A DNA stretch of 37,443 nt from an uncultured bacterium (GTDB lineage: Bacteria; Verrucomicrobiota; Verrucomicrobiia; Verrucomicrobiales; V1-33), in the NCBI GenBank assembly GCA_903954065.1, contig CAJBME010000122.1:1-37443 (forward strand), read 5' to 3'. Shown one piece after another: positions 24,998 through 32,865 of the stretch (position 1 is the first letter of the stretch; each line of letters opens with the position of its first letter). Below the pieces are notes generated by a model. That model worked only from the letters and a program-made list of their open reading frames with translations, was not told the DNA's origin and made no database searches. The position numbers and the translations under genes are program-made.

Positions 24998-25921
24998 TTA
25001 TCCGCAGGACCGACATCCTTTGGAGGGGCGGGCGGCGGGCCAGTAGGCAGTGATTTTGCGCCGGAGGAATTCGGTGCTGCGGGCGAGTTGCTCTAGTCCA
25101 TCGACGCCGTCTTCGATGCTGATCCACGAATCAAAGCCGACTCGATTGAGTTCAGTAAAGATGGCATCGTAATCGTTCAGACCTTGGCCGATTTCGCCAT
25201 GGCGGAGGCGTTTGAGGTATCCCAAGTCGCCCGCGGCTTCTTCGCGGCGGAGGTCTTCGATGGTGCCCTCGATGAGATACCGGTCACTGGCGTGCATGGT
25301 GACCACGCGGTGGCTGATGGCGTAGAGCAGTTGGAGCGGGTCTTCGCCGGCGAGGATGGTATTGGATGGGTCGTAATTCACGCCGAACCCGGGATGGGTG
25401 ATGCGGCCGACGAGTTCGCAAAACACATCCATTTTTTGCGCAAATTCGGGCCACTGCCAGAAGTCATCTTTGTAGTGGTTTTCGATGATCAGGGTGATGC
25501 CGCGTTCTTGAGCGTAAGGCAGGCAGGCCTCGATGCATTCGACGGCGTAGCGGATGCCTTCTTCGCGGGTGACATCTGGGCGGCGCTGGCCACTGAGGAC
25601 GCGGCAATACCGGCAGCGCAGGGCATAGGCCATGTCGATCCAGCGTTTTTCTTTCTCGATCTCGGCGCGGCGAAAGTCTGGATCCGGATGGGTGAAATCC
25701 GGCGAACAGCACATCATGGGAATGGCCAGTCCCAGCTCATCAGCCCGCCGCTTGGTGGGAGCCCAAGTGGATGGATCCAGCGTTTCCAGAAAACCCGCGT
25801 ACCACTCGACCCCGTCGACGCCGAGTTCCGCCGCCACCTTGAACCATTCGTCCAGTGACCGGGTGCCGGTTTTGCACAATTCAGTCATCCAGAGTTTGGG
25901 AAAGGCAGCGAGTTGGGGCAT
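24998..25921 (-). CDS. Sugar phosphate isomerase/epimerase-like TIM barrel protein
   Basis: A 307-residue protein of the xylose-isomerase-like TIM barrel (AP-endonuclease 2) superfamily. The expected metal ligands are Glu147 (LIIENH), Asp184 (NYDPSN), His210 (TMHASD) and Glu270 (SIEDG), with DGVEWY near the N-terminus. Such proteins isomerise or epimerise sugars or inositols; the exact substrate is not readable. No signal peptide is seen, so it is cytoplasmic. The C-terminal tail CRSCG is unusual and adjacent to intergenic repeats. It converges with the Gfo/Idh/MocA gene and is on the same strand as the DUF3817 and SDR genes upstream (90-nt gap). Confidence 0.86.
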   Translation of the reverse strand: MPQLAAFPKLWMTELCKTGTRSLDEWFKVAAELGVDGVEWYAGFLETLDPSTWAPTKRRADELGLAIPMMCCSPDFTHPDPDFRRAEIEKEKRWIDMAYALRCRYCRVLSGQRRPDVTREEGIRYAVECIEACLPYAQERGITLIIENHYKDDFWQWPEFAQKMDVFCELVGRITHPGFGVNYDPSNTILAGEDPLQLLYAISHRVVTMHASDRYLIEGTIEDLRREEAAGDLGYLKRLRHGEIGQGLNDYDAIFTELNRVGFDSWISIEDGVDGLEQLARSTEFLRRKITAYWPAARPSKGCRSCG

Positions 25922-26011
25922 AGGGGATTATTTAATATAAATCTGTCTTCAAGCAACTGGCAGCCGTCTGCCGGTGTCGTGGGTGATGAGTGTCGCGGCG
26001 CGTGTGGCGTA

Positions 26012-26341
26012 TCAGCGTGAGGGCTGAGGGTTGGTGTTGGCGCCGGCTTGTTCACGTTTCAGGCTTCGATCCATGATGAACGTGCCGAACGGGATCAATG
26101 ACGAGAGGAAGACGACGGTCATGCGGCCTAGGCCCCAGCGACGATCGAGGCCGGCGACGAGCAGAGCGATGCTGAAGGCGATGAACAGCAGGCCATGGAC
26201 CATGCCGGTGATACGGACGGCTTGGGGGATATCCCACACGTATTTCATGGGCATGGCCACGAAGAGGAGGAGCAGAAATGAAATGCCTTCGATGATGGCG
26301 ACTGCGCGGAGGCGGCCCAAGGAAGTGTGCAGCAGGGTCAT
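26012..26341 (-). CDS. DUF3817 small membrane protein
   Basis: A 109-residue protein with about three hydrophobic helices. It begins LGRLRAVAIIEGISFLLLLF, followed by AMPMKYVWDIPQAVRITGMVHGLLF and an ALLVAG helix, then SLIPFGTFIMDRSL. The PMKY...G-x-VHG pattern is typical of DUF3817, a family of unknown function that also occurs fused to transporters. The frame is open to ATG 26389, which would overlap the SDR stop by 7 nt. ATG 26341 is preferred because the family starts near LLHTSLGRLR and the upstream part is a 14-nt tandem duplication. Confidence 0.82.
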   Translation of the reverse strand: MTLLHTSLGRLRAVAIIEGISFLLLLFVAMPMKYVWDIPQAVRITGMVHGLLFIAFSIALLVAGLDRRWGLGRMTVVFLSSLIPFGTFIMDRSLKREQAGANTNPQPSR

Positions 26342-26368
26342 GGTGTCGTGTGCGTGGTGTCGTGTGCG
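26341..26368. repeat. Perfect 14-bp tandem duplication
   Basis: TGGTGTCGTGTGCG occurs twice head to tail (26341-26354 and 26355-26368), right at the likely start codon of the DUF3817 gene. Because 14 is not a multiple of 3, gain or loss of one copy would change which upstream start codon is in frame with the gene. Confidence 0.85.
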
Positions 26369-26382
26369 GGCGGTGCGTGGCT

Positions 26383-27150
26383 TCAGCATTTGGGAGGATT
26401 GCGTCCGATGAAGGGGTATTGTTCTACATTCAGGACCTGTCCTGAGACTGGGCCAGCGGCGTCACTTAAAAAGTAGACGGTGGGTTCGGCAATTTCCTCG
26501 GGGCGGAAAATGCGGCTACTGGGGGCAAACAGGGCGGGCAGGTGGGAGGGCCAGTCCTCGGCCATGCCTTCCGCTTGTTTGGCCAGCTGCTCATTGGCGG
26601 TCAGGACCCATCCTGGATTGATCTGGTTCACGCGCACTCCGTGTTGCCGCATCAGGGTGTCGCCCAGATTTCGTGACAGCGTCATCAAAGCGCCTTTGCT
26701 GATGGAATAGGGCAGTAGATTCTCCTCCCCGCAGTAGGCATTGACACTGCCAATGTTGACCACGGATCCCCGGGTGGCGGCCAGATGAGGAAGCGCCTCC
26801 TTGATTAACAGAAGCGGAGCCCGGCAGTTGATGGCCATGATGCGATCGAAGATTTCGGGCGTCACGGAGTCGATCTGCCCGCGCAAGATCCACGCGGCAT
26901 TGTTGACGAGACCGTCGATTTTGCCATAGGCCTCGAGGGCGGTGGCGACGAGTTGGGCTGGGGTGGCTGGGTCGGCAAGGTCGGCGATGACGAGGGGCGC
27001 GTTGAGGTCGGCGGCGACAATTTCACCGAGGCCGGGTTCGAGTCCGTGGATGAGCACGCGGGCGCCTTCGGCCGCGCAACGGCGGGCGATGGCTTCGCCG
27101 ATGCCGGTCGTACTGCCGGTGATGATGATGACTTTGTTGGTGAGACGCAT
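26383..27150 (-). CDS. Short-chain dehydrogenase/reductase (SDR, classical type)
   Basis: A 255-residue NAD(P)-dependent oxidoreductase. The cofactor motif is IIITGSTTGIGEAIA (TGxxxGIG), followed by LVNNAAWI, then the catalytic Ser in VVNIGSVNAYCG and YxxxK in PYSISKGAL. NPGWVLT follows, then the C-terminal FLSDAAGPVSGQVLNVE. These are complete classical SDR landmarks. The substrate is unknown, though the cluster context (a TIM-barrel isomerase downstream) suggests sugar or polyol oxidation. The start is set at ATG 27150; an in-frame TTG at 27162 is less likely. Divergent from pckG with 83 nt between start codons. Confidence 0.92.
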   Translation of the reverse strand: MRLTNKVIIITGSTTGIGEAIARRCAAEGARVLIHGLEPGLGEIVAADLNAPLVIADLADPATPAQLVATALEAYGKIDGLVNNAAWILRGQIDSVTPEIFDRIMAINCRAPLLLIKEALPHLAATRGSVVNIGSVNAYCGEENLLPYSISKGALMTLSRNLGDTLMRQHGVRVNQINPGWVLTANEQLAKQAEGMAEDWPSHLPALFAPSSRIFRPEEIAEPTVYFLSDAAGPVSGQVLNVEQYPFIGRNPPKC

Positions 27151-27220
27151 GGACTGCAGCAAACGCGGAAATGGTGGATGGAAAATCGGAATTACGGCAC
27201 AGATTTGGCCGGTAATTCGC

Positions 27221-27226
27221 TATAAT
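27221..27226 (+). promoter_or_regulatory. TATAAT -10 box close to the pckG start
   Basis: A perfect TATAAT sits only 8 nt upstream of the pckG ATG at 27234, in an AT-rich patch flanked by an imperfect CCGGT/ACCGG inverted repeat (27209-27232). If used, transcription would begin at or beside the start codon, giving a leaderless mRNA. No -35 box at the normal distance is seen, so a promoter role is uncertain. Confidence 0.35.
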
Positions 27227-27233
27227 AACCGGA

Positions 27234-29036
27234 ATGATTCCATTATTGACCCACCACCCCCGGCTGATGGCTTGGATTGAGGAAATGCGTGAGATGTGTG
27301 ATCCAGACGCGGTGGTCTGGTGTGACGGATCGGCGGAGGAGGGCGAGCGGCTGGCTGAGTTTTTGGTGGCCAAGGGCACGTTTTTGCGGCTTAACCCGGA
27401 GAAGCGCCCGAATTCATTTTTGGCACGCTCGACGCCGTCGGATGTGGCTCGGGTGGAAGAGCGGACGTTTATTTGTTCACGGCGGAAGGCGGATGCGGGG
27501 CCGACGAACAACTGGGCGGCGCCAGCGGAGATGAAGGCATTGATGAGTGGGAAGTTTCGGGGATCGATGCGCGGTCGGACGATGTATGTGGTGCCATTTT
27601 GCATGGGGCCGGTGGGATCGCCATTGGCGCAGGTCGGGGTGCAGCTGACGGATTCGGCTTATGTCGTTGTGAGCATGCGTATTATGACGCGAATGGGCGA
27701 AGCGGTATTATCCAAGCTCGGGGCGGACGGTGATTTTGTTCCGTGTTTGCACAGTGTCGGTCATCCGTTGGCTCCGGGCGAGGAGGATGTGGCTTGGCCC
27801 TGTTCGGACGAAAAGTATATCGCTCATTTTCCGGAGGAGAGGATGATTTGGAGTTATGGCAGCGGGTATGGGGGCAATGCGTTGCTGGGGAAAAAGTGTT
27901 TGGCGTTGCGTATTGCCTCGGCGATGGCGCGCGATGAAGGATGGCTCGCTGAACACATGCTGCTGTTGGGGCTGCATGCACCGGACGGGACCAAAACGTA
28001 TGTGGCGGCTGCTTTCCCGAGTGCCTGCGGCAAGACGAACCTTGCCATGCTGATCCCGCCGCAGAGTTATGCTCAGGCCGGCTGGAAAACCACCCTGGTG
28101 GGCGATGACATTGCTTGGCTTTGGCCCGGCGCTGACGGTCGGCTGCGGGCCATCAATCCAGAGTCCGGGTTTTTCGGGGTGGCTCCGGGCACCTCTTGGC
28201 AGAGCAATCCGAACGCCATGCACGCCATGGCCGTCAACACCATCTTTACGAATGTAGCGCTGACCGATGACGGGGATGTCTGGTGGGAGGGACTGACTCC
28301 GGAACCGCCGGCGCACTTGATCGACTGGACTGGGCGTGACTGGACGCCGGGGTGCGGTCGTCTGGCGGCGCACCCGAATTCCCGATTTACGACGCCTGCG
28401 GCCCAGTGTCCGACGATTGATCCGGAGTGGGAAAATCCCGATGGCGTGCCGGTGAGTGCGATCATCTTTGGGGGGCGGCGTCCCAGCACCATGCCGCTGG
28501 TGTATCAGGCGTTTAATTGGGCTCATGGCGTGTACGTGGGAGCGACCATGGGCAGTGAGACGACGGCGGCGGCGGCGGGTGCGGTCGGCGTGGTGCGACG
28601 CGATCCGATGGCGATGGTGCCATTCTGTGGATACCACATGGGTGACTATTTCCATCACTGGCTGGAAATGCGCGGCGCCATCAAACATCTTCCTCGGTTT
28701 TTCCATGTGAATTGGTTTCGCAAAGATGCCGATGGAAACTTCCTCTGGCCCGGATTCGCCGAAAATATGCGGGTGCTCGAGTGGATCGCTAATCGCTGTC
28801 AGGGGCGCGTCGCCGGCCATGAAACGCGGATCGGCTGGACGCCGCACTGGGAGGATTTTAATACCGAAGGATTGGAAAACTTTACTGAAGCCCAGTTTGA
28901 CCGCGCCATGGCTTTTGTGCCTGATGAGTGGCGCGCGGAAATCCTCAGTCAGGGAGAACTCTTTCTCAAACTCTACGACCAGCTGCCGAAGGAGCTGGTG
29001 TATCAGCGCGAGCTGCTGGCGGCTCGCCTTGTCTGA
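27234..29036 (+). CDS. pckG: Phosphoenolpyruvate carboxykinase (GTP)
   Basis: A 600-residue cytoplasmic enzyme that converts oxaloacetate and GTP to phosphoenolpyruvate, GDP and CO2, the entry step of gluconeogenesis. The N-terminus ([26 protein letters not shown]) matches the GTP-dependent family. [19 protein letters not shown] and [16 protein letters not shown] follow. The P-loop is FPSACGKTN (261-269, Lys267, Thr268) and the second metal-binding motif is GDDIAWL (290-296). The length is normal for the family, and the start at 27234 is supported by this N-terminus. mdh lies 2 kb downstream on the other strand; together they link the TCA cycle to gluconeogenesis. Confidence 0.97.
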   Translation: MIPLLTHHPRLMAWIEEMREMCDPDAVVWCDGSAEEGERLAEFLVAKGTFLRLNPEKRPNSFLARSTPSDVARVEERTFICSRRKADAGPTNNWAAPAEMKALMSGKFRGSMRGRTMYVVPFCMGPVGSPLAQVGVQLTDSAYVVVSMRIMTRMGEAVLSKLGADGDFVPCLHSVGHPLAPGEEDVAWPCSDEKYIAHFPEERMIWSYGSGYGGNALLGKKCLALRIASAMARDEGWLAEHMLLLGLHAPDGTKTYVAAAFPSACGKTNLAMLIPPQSYAQAGWKTTLVGDDIAWLWPGADGRLRAINPESGFFGVAPGTSWQSNPNAMHAMAVNTIFTNVALTDDGDVWWEGLTPEPPAHLIDWTGRDWTPGCGRLAAHPNSRFTTPAAQCPTIDPEWENPDGVPVSAIIFGGRRPSTMPLVYQAFNWAHGVYVGATMGSETTAAAAGAVGVVRRDPMAMVPFCGYHMGDYFHHWLEMRGAIKHLPRFFHVNWFRKDADGNFLWPGFAENMRVLEWIANRCQGRVAGHETRIGWTPHWEDFNTEGLENFTEAQFDRAMAFVPDEWRAEILSQGELFLKLYDQLPKELVYQRELLAARLV

Positions 29037-29045
29037 TACTGTCGG

Positions 29046-29073
29046 GTTCCCGGCTCTCATTCACGCCGGGAAC
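29046..29073 (+). terminator. Strong inverted repeat after pckG
   Basis: GTTCCCGGC (29046-29054) and GCCGGGAAC (29065-29073) form a perfect 9-bp, GC-rich stem with a 10-nt loop, starting 9 nt after the pckG stop. It is well placed as a terminator or 3'-stabilising hairpin, but no T-tract follows. Confidence 0.55.
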
Positions 29074-29107
29074 GTCCGGCTTATCTCCACGCCGCAAACG
29101 TCCGGCT
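29062..29107. repeat. Direct repeat of 20 nt overlapping the pckG hairpin
   Basis: CACGCCG, two to three variable bases, then AACGTCCGGCT occurs at 29062-29081 and 29088-29107 (18 of 20 identical, period 26). The second copy touches the stop codon of the convergent 87-residue ORF. The core is similar to the GGCGTTCCC motif in the tandem repeat near 24.9 kb (reverse orientation). Confidence 0.6.
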
Positions 29108-29370
29108 CAGCGCTTCGCCCGCGAAGTAGACTTTTTCGCGGAGGCGCGCGGCCCGACACGTTTTTTGGAGACTGCCCCCGGCCGGGCCGCGGGCTTGGGT
29201 GACGGTCTGGTTTGAAGGGAGTCCTCGATGGCCGCTTCAATCGCGGCGGTACGGCCGGTTGCGGACGAGTGGGAGAAGGCGTCGAGGAATCCGGCCCAGA
29301 CCTCGCTGCCGTCGGTTGACTCGATCAGGTGGAGTCGACCGCGCGGGCTGAGGGCGAGTTGATGGGTCAC
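29107..29370 (-). CDS. Small hypothetical protein with basic tail
   Basis: An 87-residue protein from a GTG start at 29370. The N-terminal 50 residues look folded (LALSPRGRLHLIEST, VWAGFLDAFSHSSATGR). The last 30 residues are a Lys/Arg/Ala/Pro-rich tail (KPAARPGAVSKKRVG...KKSTSRAKR), as in nucleic-acid-binding tails. The N-terminus vaguely recalls the start of some SNF2-type helicases, but this is too weak to name. The frame is the same as that of the MFS gene upstream, whose TAA stop is 13 codons before the GTG. The ribosome site is weak. It may be a real small gene or a remnant of a larger one. Confidence 0.4.
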   Translation of the reverse strand: MTHQLALSPRGRLHLIESTDGSEVWAGFLDAFSHSSATGRTAAIEAAIEDSLQTRPSPKPAARPGAVSKKRVGPRASAKKSTSRAKR

Positions 29371-29409
29371 GATGATCGATTCACCAAGGAGCTGTGACCG
29401 GCGGTGATT

Positions 29410-30936
29410 TTACGAGATGCTGTACGGCTCGTTGGTTTCCTCGGTTTCCGGTTTTGGTTCGGGCAGGAACTGGGTGAGCGCGGCGCCGACCAGGGCGTAG
29501 GCACCGGCGACGCAGGCGCCGACGATGGCGATGCGGGCGGGGTCTGGTTTGTCTGAGGCGGCCAGAGTGAGCGTGATCCAAGCGGCGGCAGTGCCGATGA
29601 CCCGGCCCCCGATGTTCGCAGCAAAACTTTCGCCGGTACCGCGAAGATGGAGCGGGAAGACGAGTGGGATGTAATTCCCCCAGAAGCTGAATTGTCCGAC
29701 CACGAGGAAACCCGCGACAAAGATACCGATCTTCACCCAGATCAAGCTGTCCGCATTATTCAACTCGCCACTGATCCACCAAAAGAGGAAGGGGACGAAA
29801 AACAATGAGGGGATCTGGAAGAGGCGGAACAGGCTGCGGCGGCTCACGACGGCCACGGCGAGCAGGGCCAGAGCGATCCGGCCCATCATGCCACCGATTT
29901 CCTGCCAAAACGTGACTTGGGCCACGGCTTGGTCGCTGGCATTGCCACCGATCTGGCGTTTTTTCCCATCGGGCAGTTCTTGGCCTTTGCTTTTGGCTTC
30001 GACGACGGCCTTGCCGACGGCGGTTTTGGCCTCGGTGATGATGGCGGCGTGGCCGGCTTGTTGCGGGGTGTTGAGTTTCTGTGCGCCGAGGATTTGCGGA
30101 AGTTGTTGAATCGCGCCGAAGGCGAGGCCGTAGCTGGCAGCGAAGACTAGGGTAGTCAGGATGGTCGTGGCTCTAAGTTCTGGGGCGAAGAGTTCGCTGA
30201 TCCGCGGGCGGCGCAGCGTGCCGGCGGCTTTTTTGGCGGCCCAGTCGGGTGACTCGGGCAGGAATGGTCGGATGAGCAACAACGGCAGTGCCGGGAGCAC
30301 GCCGGAAATCAAAGTATAGCGCCACGCTTCGTGGCCGCCATGGATGGCTGGCAGCTCGAGAGCCCATTTGGCGGCCATGACATTGGCGCCAGCCACCAGT
30401 AGCCCGCCGAGAGAGGAGAAGGCCTGCGTGTAGCCAAGCACCTTTTCGCGCTGCACCGGGTTCTTGAACAACTCGGCCAGCCAGGCCACCGCCGCGACAA
30501 ATTCCACGCAGACACCGATGAAAACAAGGCATCGGAAAAAGAGGAGCTGCCAGAGCGTAGTCGAGTACCCGGCCGCACATGCCGCAAAGGCGTAAAGCAA
30601 AATGCTGAAGGTGAGAACGCGGCGGCGCCCCAGGCGGTCGGTCAGATAGCCGCCGAGCAGGCCGAAAACGCCGCCGGCGAGGGCCGGGATGAAAAATAAC
30701 GTGCGGGCCCAGTTGATGTAGTTTTTGCCGCCGGGGGCCCATGAGGCCGCGGCTTCGGCCGGACTGGTGCCGCCGGCGATCATTTCCCGCACCAGCGGTT
30801 CGCTCAGTGCGGCCAGAGCTGGTTTGATGATGAGCGGCAGCATGAGCAGCTCATAAATGTCGAAGGCAAATCCAATGGAAGCGATCACGCAGATCAACCA
30901 TTGGGTGCGGGTCAGGGGTGGCAGCGTGGCGGACAT
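29410..30936 (-). CDS. MFS transporter (sugar/acid type, with extended loops)
   Basis: A 508-residue inner-membrane carrier. Helix 1 has FAFDIYELLMLPLI. A long loop rich in Ala/Gly/Pro (SEPLVREMIAGGTSPAEAAASW) separates helices 1 and 2. The loop 2-3 signature is GGYLTDRLGRRRVLTFS. A charged central loop (about ITEAKTAVGKAVVEAKSKGQ onward) is inserted between two helices in the second half. PLHLRGTGESFAANIGGR is the loop 10-11 signature typical of the metabolite:H+ and sialate/benzoate symporter groups. The C-terminus is acidic and cytoplasmic. It lies 171 nt downstream of mdh on the same strand. The substrate is unknown; an organic acid would fit the neighbours, which is inference. Confidence 0.88.
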   Translation of the reverse strand: MSATLPPLTRTQWLICVIASIGFAFDIYELLMLPLIIKPALAALSEPLVREMIAGGTSPAEAAASWAPGGKNYINWARTLFFIPALAGGVFGLLGGYLTDRLGRRRVLTFSILLYAFAACAAGYSTTLWQLLFFRCLVFIGVCVEFVAAVAWLAELFKNPVQREKVLGYTQAFSSLGGLLVAGANVMAAKWALELPAIHGGHEAWRYTLISGVLPALPLLLIRPFLPESPDWAAKKAAGTLRRPRISELFAPELRATTILTTLVFAASYGLAFGAIQQLPQILGAQKLNTPQQAGHAAIITEAKTAVGKAVVEAKSKGQELPDGKKRQIGGNASDQAVAQVTFWQEIGGMMGRIALALLAVAVVSRRSLFRLFQIPSLFFVPFLFWWISGELNNADSLIWVKIGIFVAGFLVVGQFSFWGNYIPLVFPLHLRGTGESFAANIGGRVIGTAAAWITLTLAASDKPDPARIAIVGACVAGAYALVGAALTQFLPEPKPETEETNEPYSIS

Positions 30937-31107
30937 GAGGAGACGACGAGTGTGGGTGATGGTGATTTGTGGTGCCGGCTGGCTGGGAGGGCGGCGGTGG
31001 GAGAGCGGCTGGTGTGGGTCGGGGCTTCAGGGCTTTGCCGGACCAGCGGGGAGAGCAGGAGGAAGGGAGGGTGTCCGGCCCGCGTGGAGCCGGACTGGGG
31101 CTAGGCC

Positions 31108-32100
31108 TCAGGCGGGCAGCAGCTCGCTGATGGCTTCGCGTTCTTCTTTGAGCTCGTTGATGGTGCCGTTGATTTTCTCTTGGCTGAATTCATTGAGCGG
31201 CACGCCGGTCACAATTTCCCACTGGGCTCCGGGCCGGACGGCGATGGGGAAGCTGGTCATCAGGTCTTTTTCCACCCCGTAGGCGGAGCCATCGGAGTAA
31301 ACGGCGACGCTGGTCCAGTCGCCGGGGGCGGTGCCATGAGTCAAGGTGCGCACGGTATCGACGGCGGCATTGGCGGCGCTGGCGGCGCTGGAAAGCCCCC
31401 GGGCCTTGATGATGGCCGCTCCGCGCTGCTGCACGGTGGCGATGAAATCACCCCGCAACCATTCGTGGTCCGTGATGACCTCCGGCGCCGGGGCGCCATT
31501 GATCTTGGCATTGAAAAAGTCCGGGTACATCGTGGAGCTGTGGTTGCCCCAAATCGCGAGATTCGTCACCTCGCGGACTGGAACCCCCGCCTTGCCGGCC
31601 AGCTGGGATTTGGCGCGGTTTTCATCGAGCCGGGTCATGGCGAAAAACCGATCGCGGGGAACATCCGGCGCGTTGCGGGCAGCAATCAAACAGTTGGTAT
31701 TGCACGGGTTGCCCACGACGAGGACGCGGACGTCAGAGGCGGCTTGACGCTGAATGGCCTGCCCTTGGCCAATGAAAATTTTGCCATTGATGTTGAGCAG
31801 CTCCTTGCGCTCCATACCCGCCTTGCGCGGCACACTGCCCACCAGTAAGGCCCAGTTTACGCCGCGAAATCCTTCGTCCAAATTCGCCGTCGGCACTACC
31901 GAGTTCAAGAGTGGAAAGGCGCAGTCGTCGAGTTCCATCACTACCCCTTGCAAGGCAGGTAGCGCAGGCTCAATCTCAATGAGATGCAGATTGACCGGCT
32001 GGTCTGGTCCGAATACGGCGCCCGAGGCGATGCGGAACAACAGCGAATAGCCGATTTGACCGGCGGCGCCGGTGACTGCAACGGAAATAGGATCTTTCAT
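31108..32100 (-). CDS. mdh: Malate dehydrogenase (NAD-dependent)
   Basis: A 330-residue cytoplasmic enzyme oxidising malate to oxaloacetate. [21 protein letters not shown] near the N-terminus is the signature of the cytosolic-type (group 2, about 327 residues) malate dehydrogenases. [18 protein letters not shown] (substrate Arg loop), [23 protein letters not shown] and the catalytic His187 in [13 protein letters not shown] follow. ATG 32100 gives the standard start; an in-frame ATG at 32124 would add eight residues. It is divergent from secG (159 nt between starts). With pckG nearby it supports malate to PEP flux. Confidence 0.96.
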   Translation of the reverse strand: MKDPISVAVTGAAGQIGYSLLFRIASGAVFGPDQPVNLHLIEIEPALPALQGVVMELDDCAFPLLNSVVPTANLDEGFRGVNWALLVGSVPRKAGMERKELLNINGKIFIGQGQAIQRQAASDVRVLVVGNPCNTNCLIAARNAPDVPRDRFFAMTRLDENRAKSQLAGKAGVPVREVTNLAIWGNHSSTMYPDFFNAKINGAPAPEVITDHEWLRGDFIATVQQRGAAIIKARGLSSAASAANAAVDTVRTLTHGTAPGDWTSVAVYSDGSAYGVEKDLMTSFPIAVRPGAQWEIVTGVPLNEFSQEKINGTINELKEEREAISELLPA

Positions 32101-32154
32101 GGTGATGGCTCGTTCTTGGTACATTGAACGAGGTGAATAAAATCGCTAGGCGGC

Positions 32155-32190
32155 GTTTGCCATTTGTCACTGGCCATTTGTTATTTGTCC
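32155..32190. repeat. Short ATTTGTC-type interspersed repeat
   Basis: Between mdh and secG, the words CCATTTGTC, CCATTTGT and TATTTGTC occur in close succession. Such CAAATG/ATTTG-rich strings are compositionally unlike the surroundings. No function is apparent. Confidence 0.4.
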
Positions 32191-32259
32191 GGTGTTCGTG
32201 ATGTGCCCTCCAACTTCCATTTGCCCATCGCCATTCAGGCGGTAGTCTGTCGGCTTCTT

Positions 32260-32862
32260 ATGTCGGCCCTTTATATCATTCTGCTGATTGGCATCGTGCT
32301 GGTCTCGCTTTTTCTGCTTCTCCTGGTGTTGATGCAACGCCCAAAGCAGGAAGGTCTTGGTGCGACTTTCGGAGTCGATGCCACTAACCAAATGTTCGGG
32401 TCGAGGACGACTGACGTTCTGCAAAAAGCCACCACCTACCTGACCGTCGCCTTCTTCCTGCTCGCCATGAGCCTGGGCCTCCTCAACGCTCACGAAACGA
32501 AAAAGGCCGCCCGCCTCGGAAAAGATTTGGCTGCCCTGCCCGCTCCGACGCCGCCTCCAGCTCCTGCAATTCCGCCGGTCAACCCAGGCGCCGAAACTCC
32601 GGGAACCCCGGCCCTCGTCGCGCCAGCAGTGGAAACTCCAGCCCCGGTGACTCCAGCAGTTGAGACTCCGGCTCCGGTGACCCCAGCAGTTGAGACGCCA
32701 GCGGTCGAGACGCCAGCGGTTGAGGCTCCAGCGGTTGAGGCTCCAGCGGTCGAGACGCCAGCGGTTGAGACTCCAGCCGTTGAGACTCCAGCGGTCGAGA
32801 CACCAGCGGTCGAGACACCAGCGGTCGAGGCACCAGCGGTGGAGCCGGCTCCAGCCAACTAA
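32260..32862 (+). CDS. secG: Protein-export membrane protein SecG with repeat-rich C-terminal tail
   Basis: A 200-residue protein. Residues 1-75 are a typical SecG: helix 1 (LYIILLIGIVLVSLFLLLLVLMQ), the conserved cytoplasmic loop (RPKQEGLGATFG, then NQMFGSRTTDVLQKATTYLT) and helix 2 (VAFFLLAMSLGLL). SecG stimulates SecYEG/SecA translocation. The last 110 residues are a Pro/Ala/Val/Glu-rich tail with 15 consecutive pentapeptides, mostly TPAVE or APAVE, which nearly doubles the usual length of 70-120. By SecG topology this tail should lie outside the cytoplasm. ATG 32260 fits the family start. Only 3 nt separate its stop from the next gene. Confidence 0.93.
   Translation: MSALYIILLIGIVLVSLFLLLLVLMQRPKQEGLGATFGVDATNQMFGSRTTDVLQKATTYLTVAFFLLAMSLGLLNAHETKKAARLGKDLAALPAPTPPPAPAIPPVNPGAETPGTPALVAPAVETPAPVTPAVETPAPVTPAVETPAVETPAVEAPAVEAPAVETPAVETPAVETPAVETPAVETPAVEAPAVEPAPAN
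32620..32844 (+). repeat. In-frame 15-nt tandem repeat in secG (15 units)
   Basis: Fifteen consecutive 15-nt units encode xPAVE pentapeptides (11 of the TPAVE/APAVE kind in an unbroken run, plus two TPAPV variants near the start). Units differ by synonymous changes (CCAGCGGTC/CCAGCGGTT, ACT/ACG/ACA). The repeat preserves frame, so unit loss or gain would change tail length without disrupting the gene. Confidence 0.9.
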
Positions 32863-32865
32863 TTG

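Noticed and set aside
24693..25127. 144-codon minus-strand frame across the tandem repeat
   Set aside because: It spans the ends of two real genes and the 44-nt repeat, and its translation is Arg/Pro-rich.
27708..29060. 450-codon minus-strand open frame opposite pckG
   Set aside because: It is the antisense shadow of a complete PEP carboxykinase gene in GC-rich DNA; its translation is Arg/His/Pro-rich without domains.
32620..32844. Possible CRISPR-like array
   Set aside because: The 15-nt units are contiguous without spacers and encode an in-frame peptide repeat.
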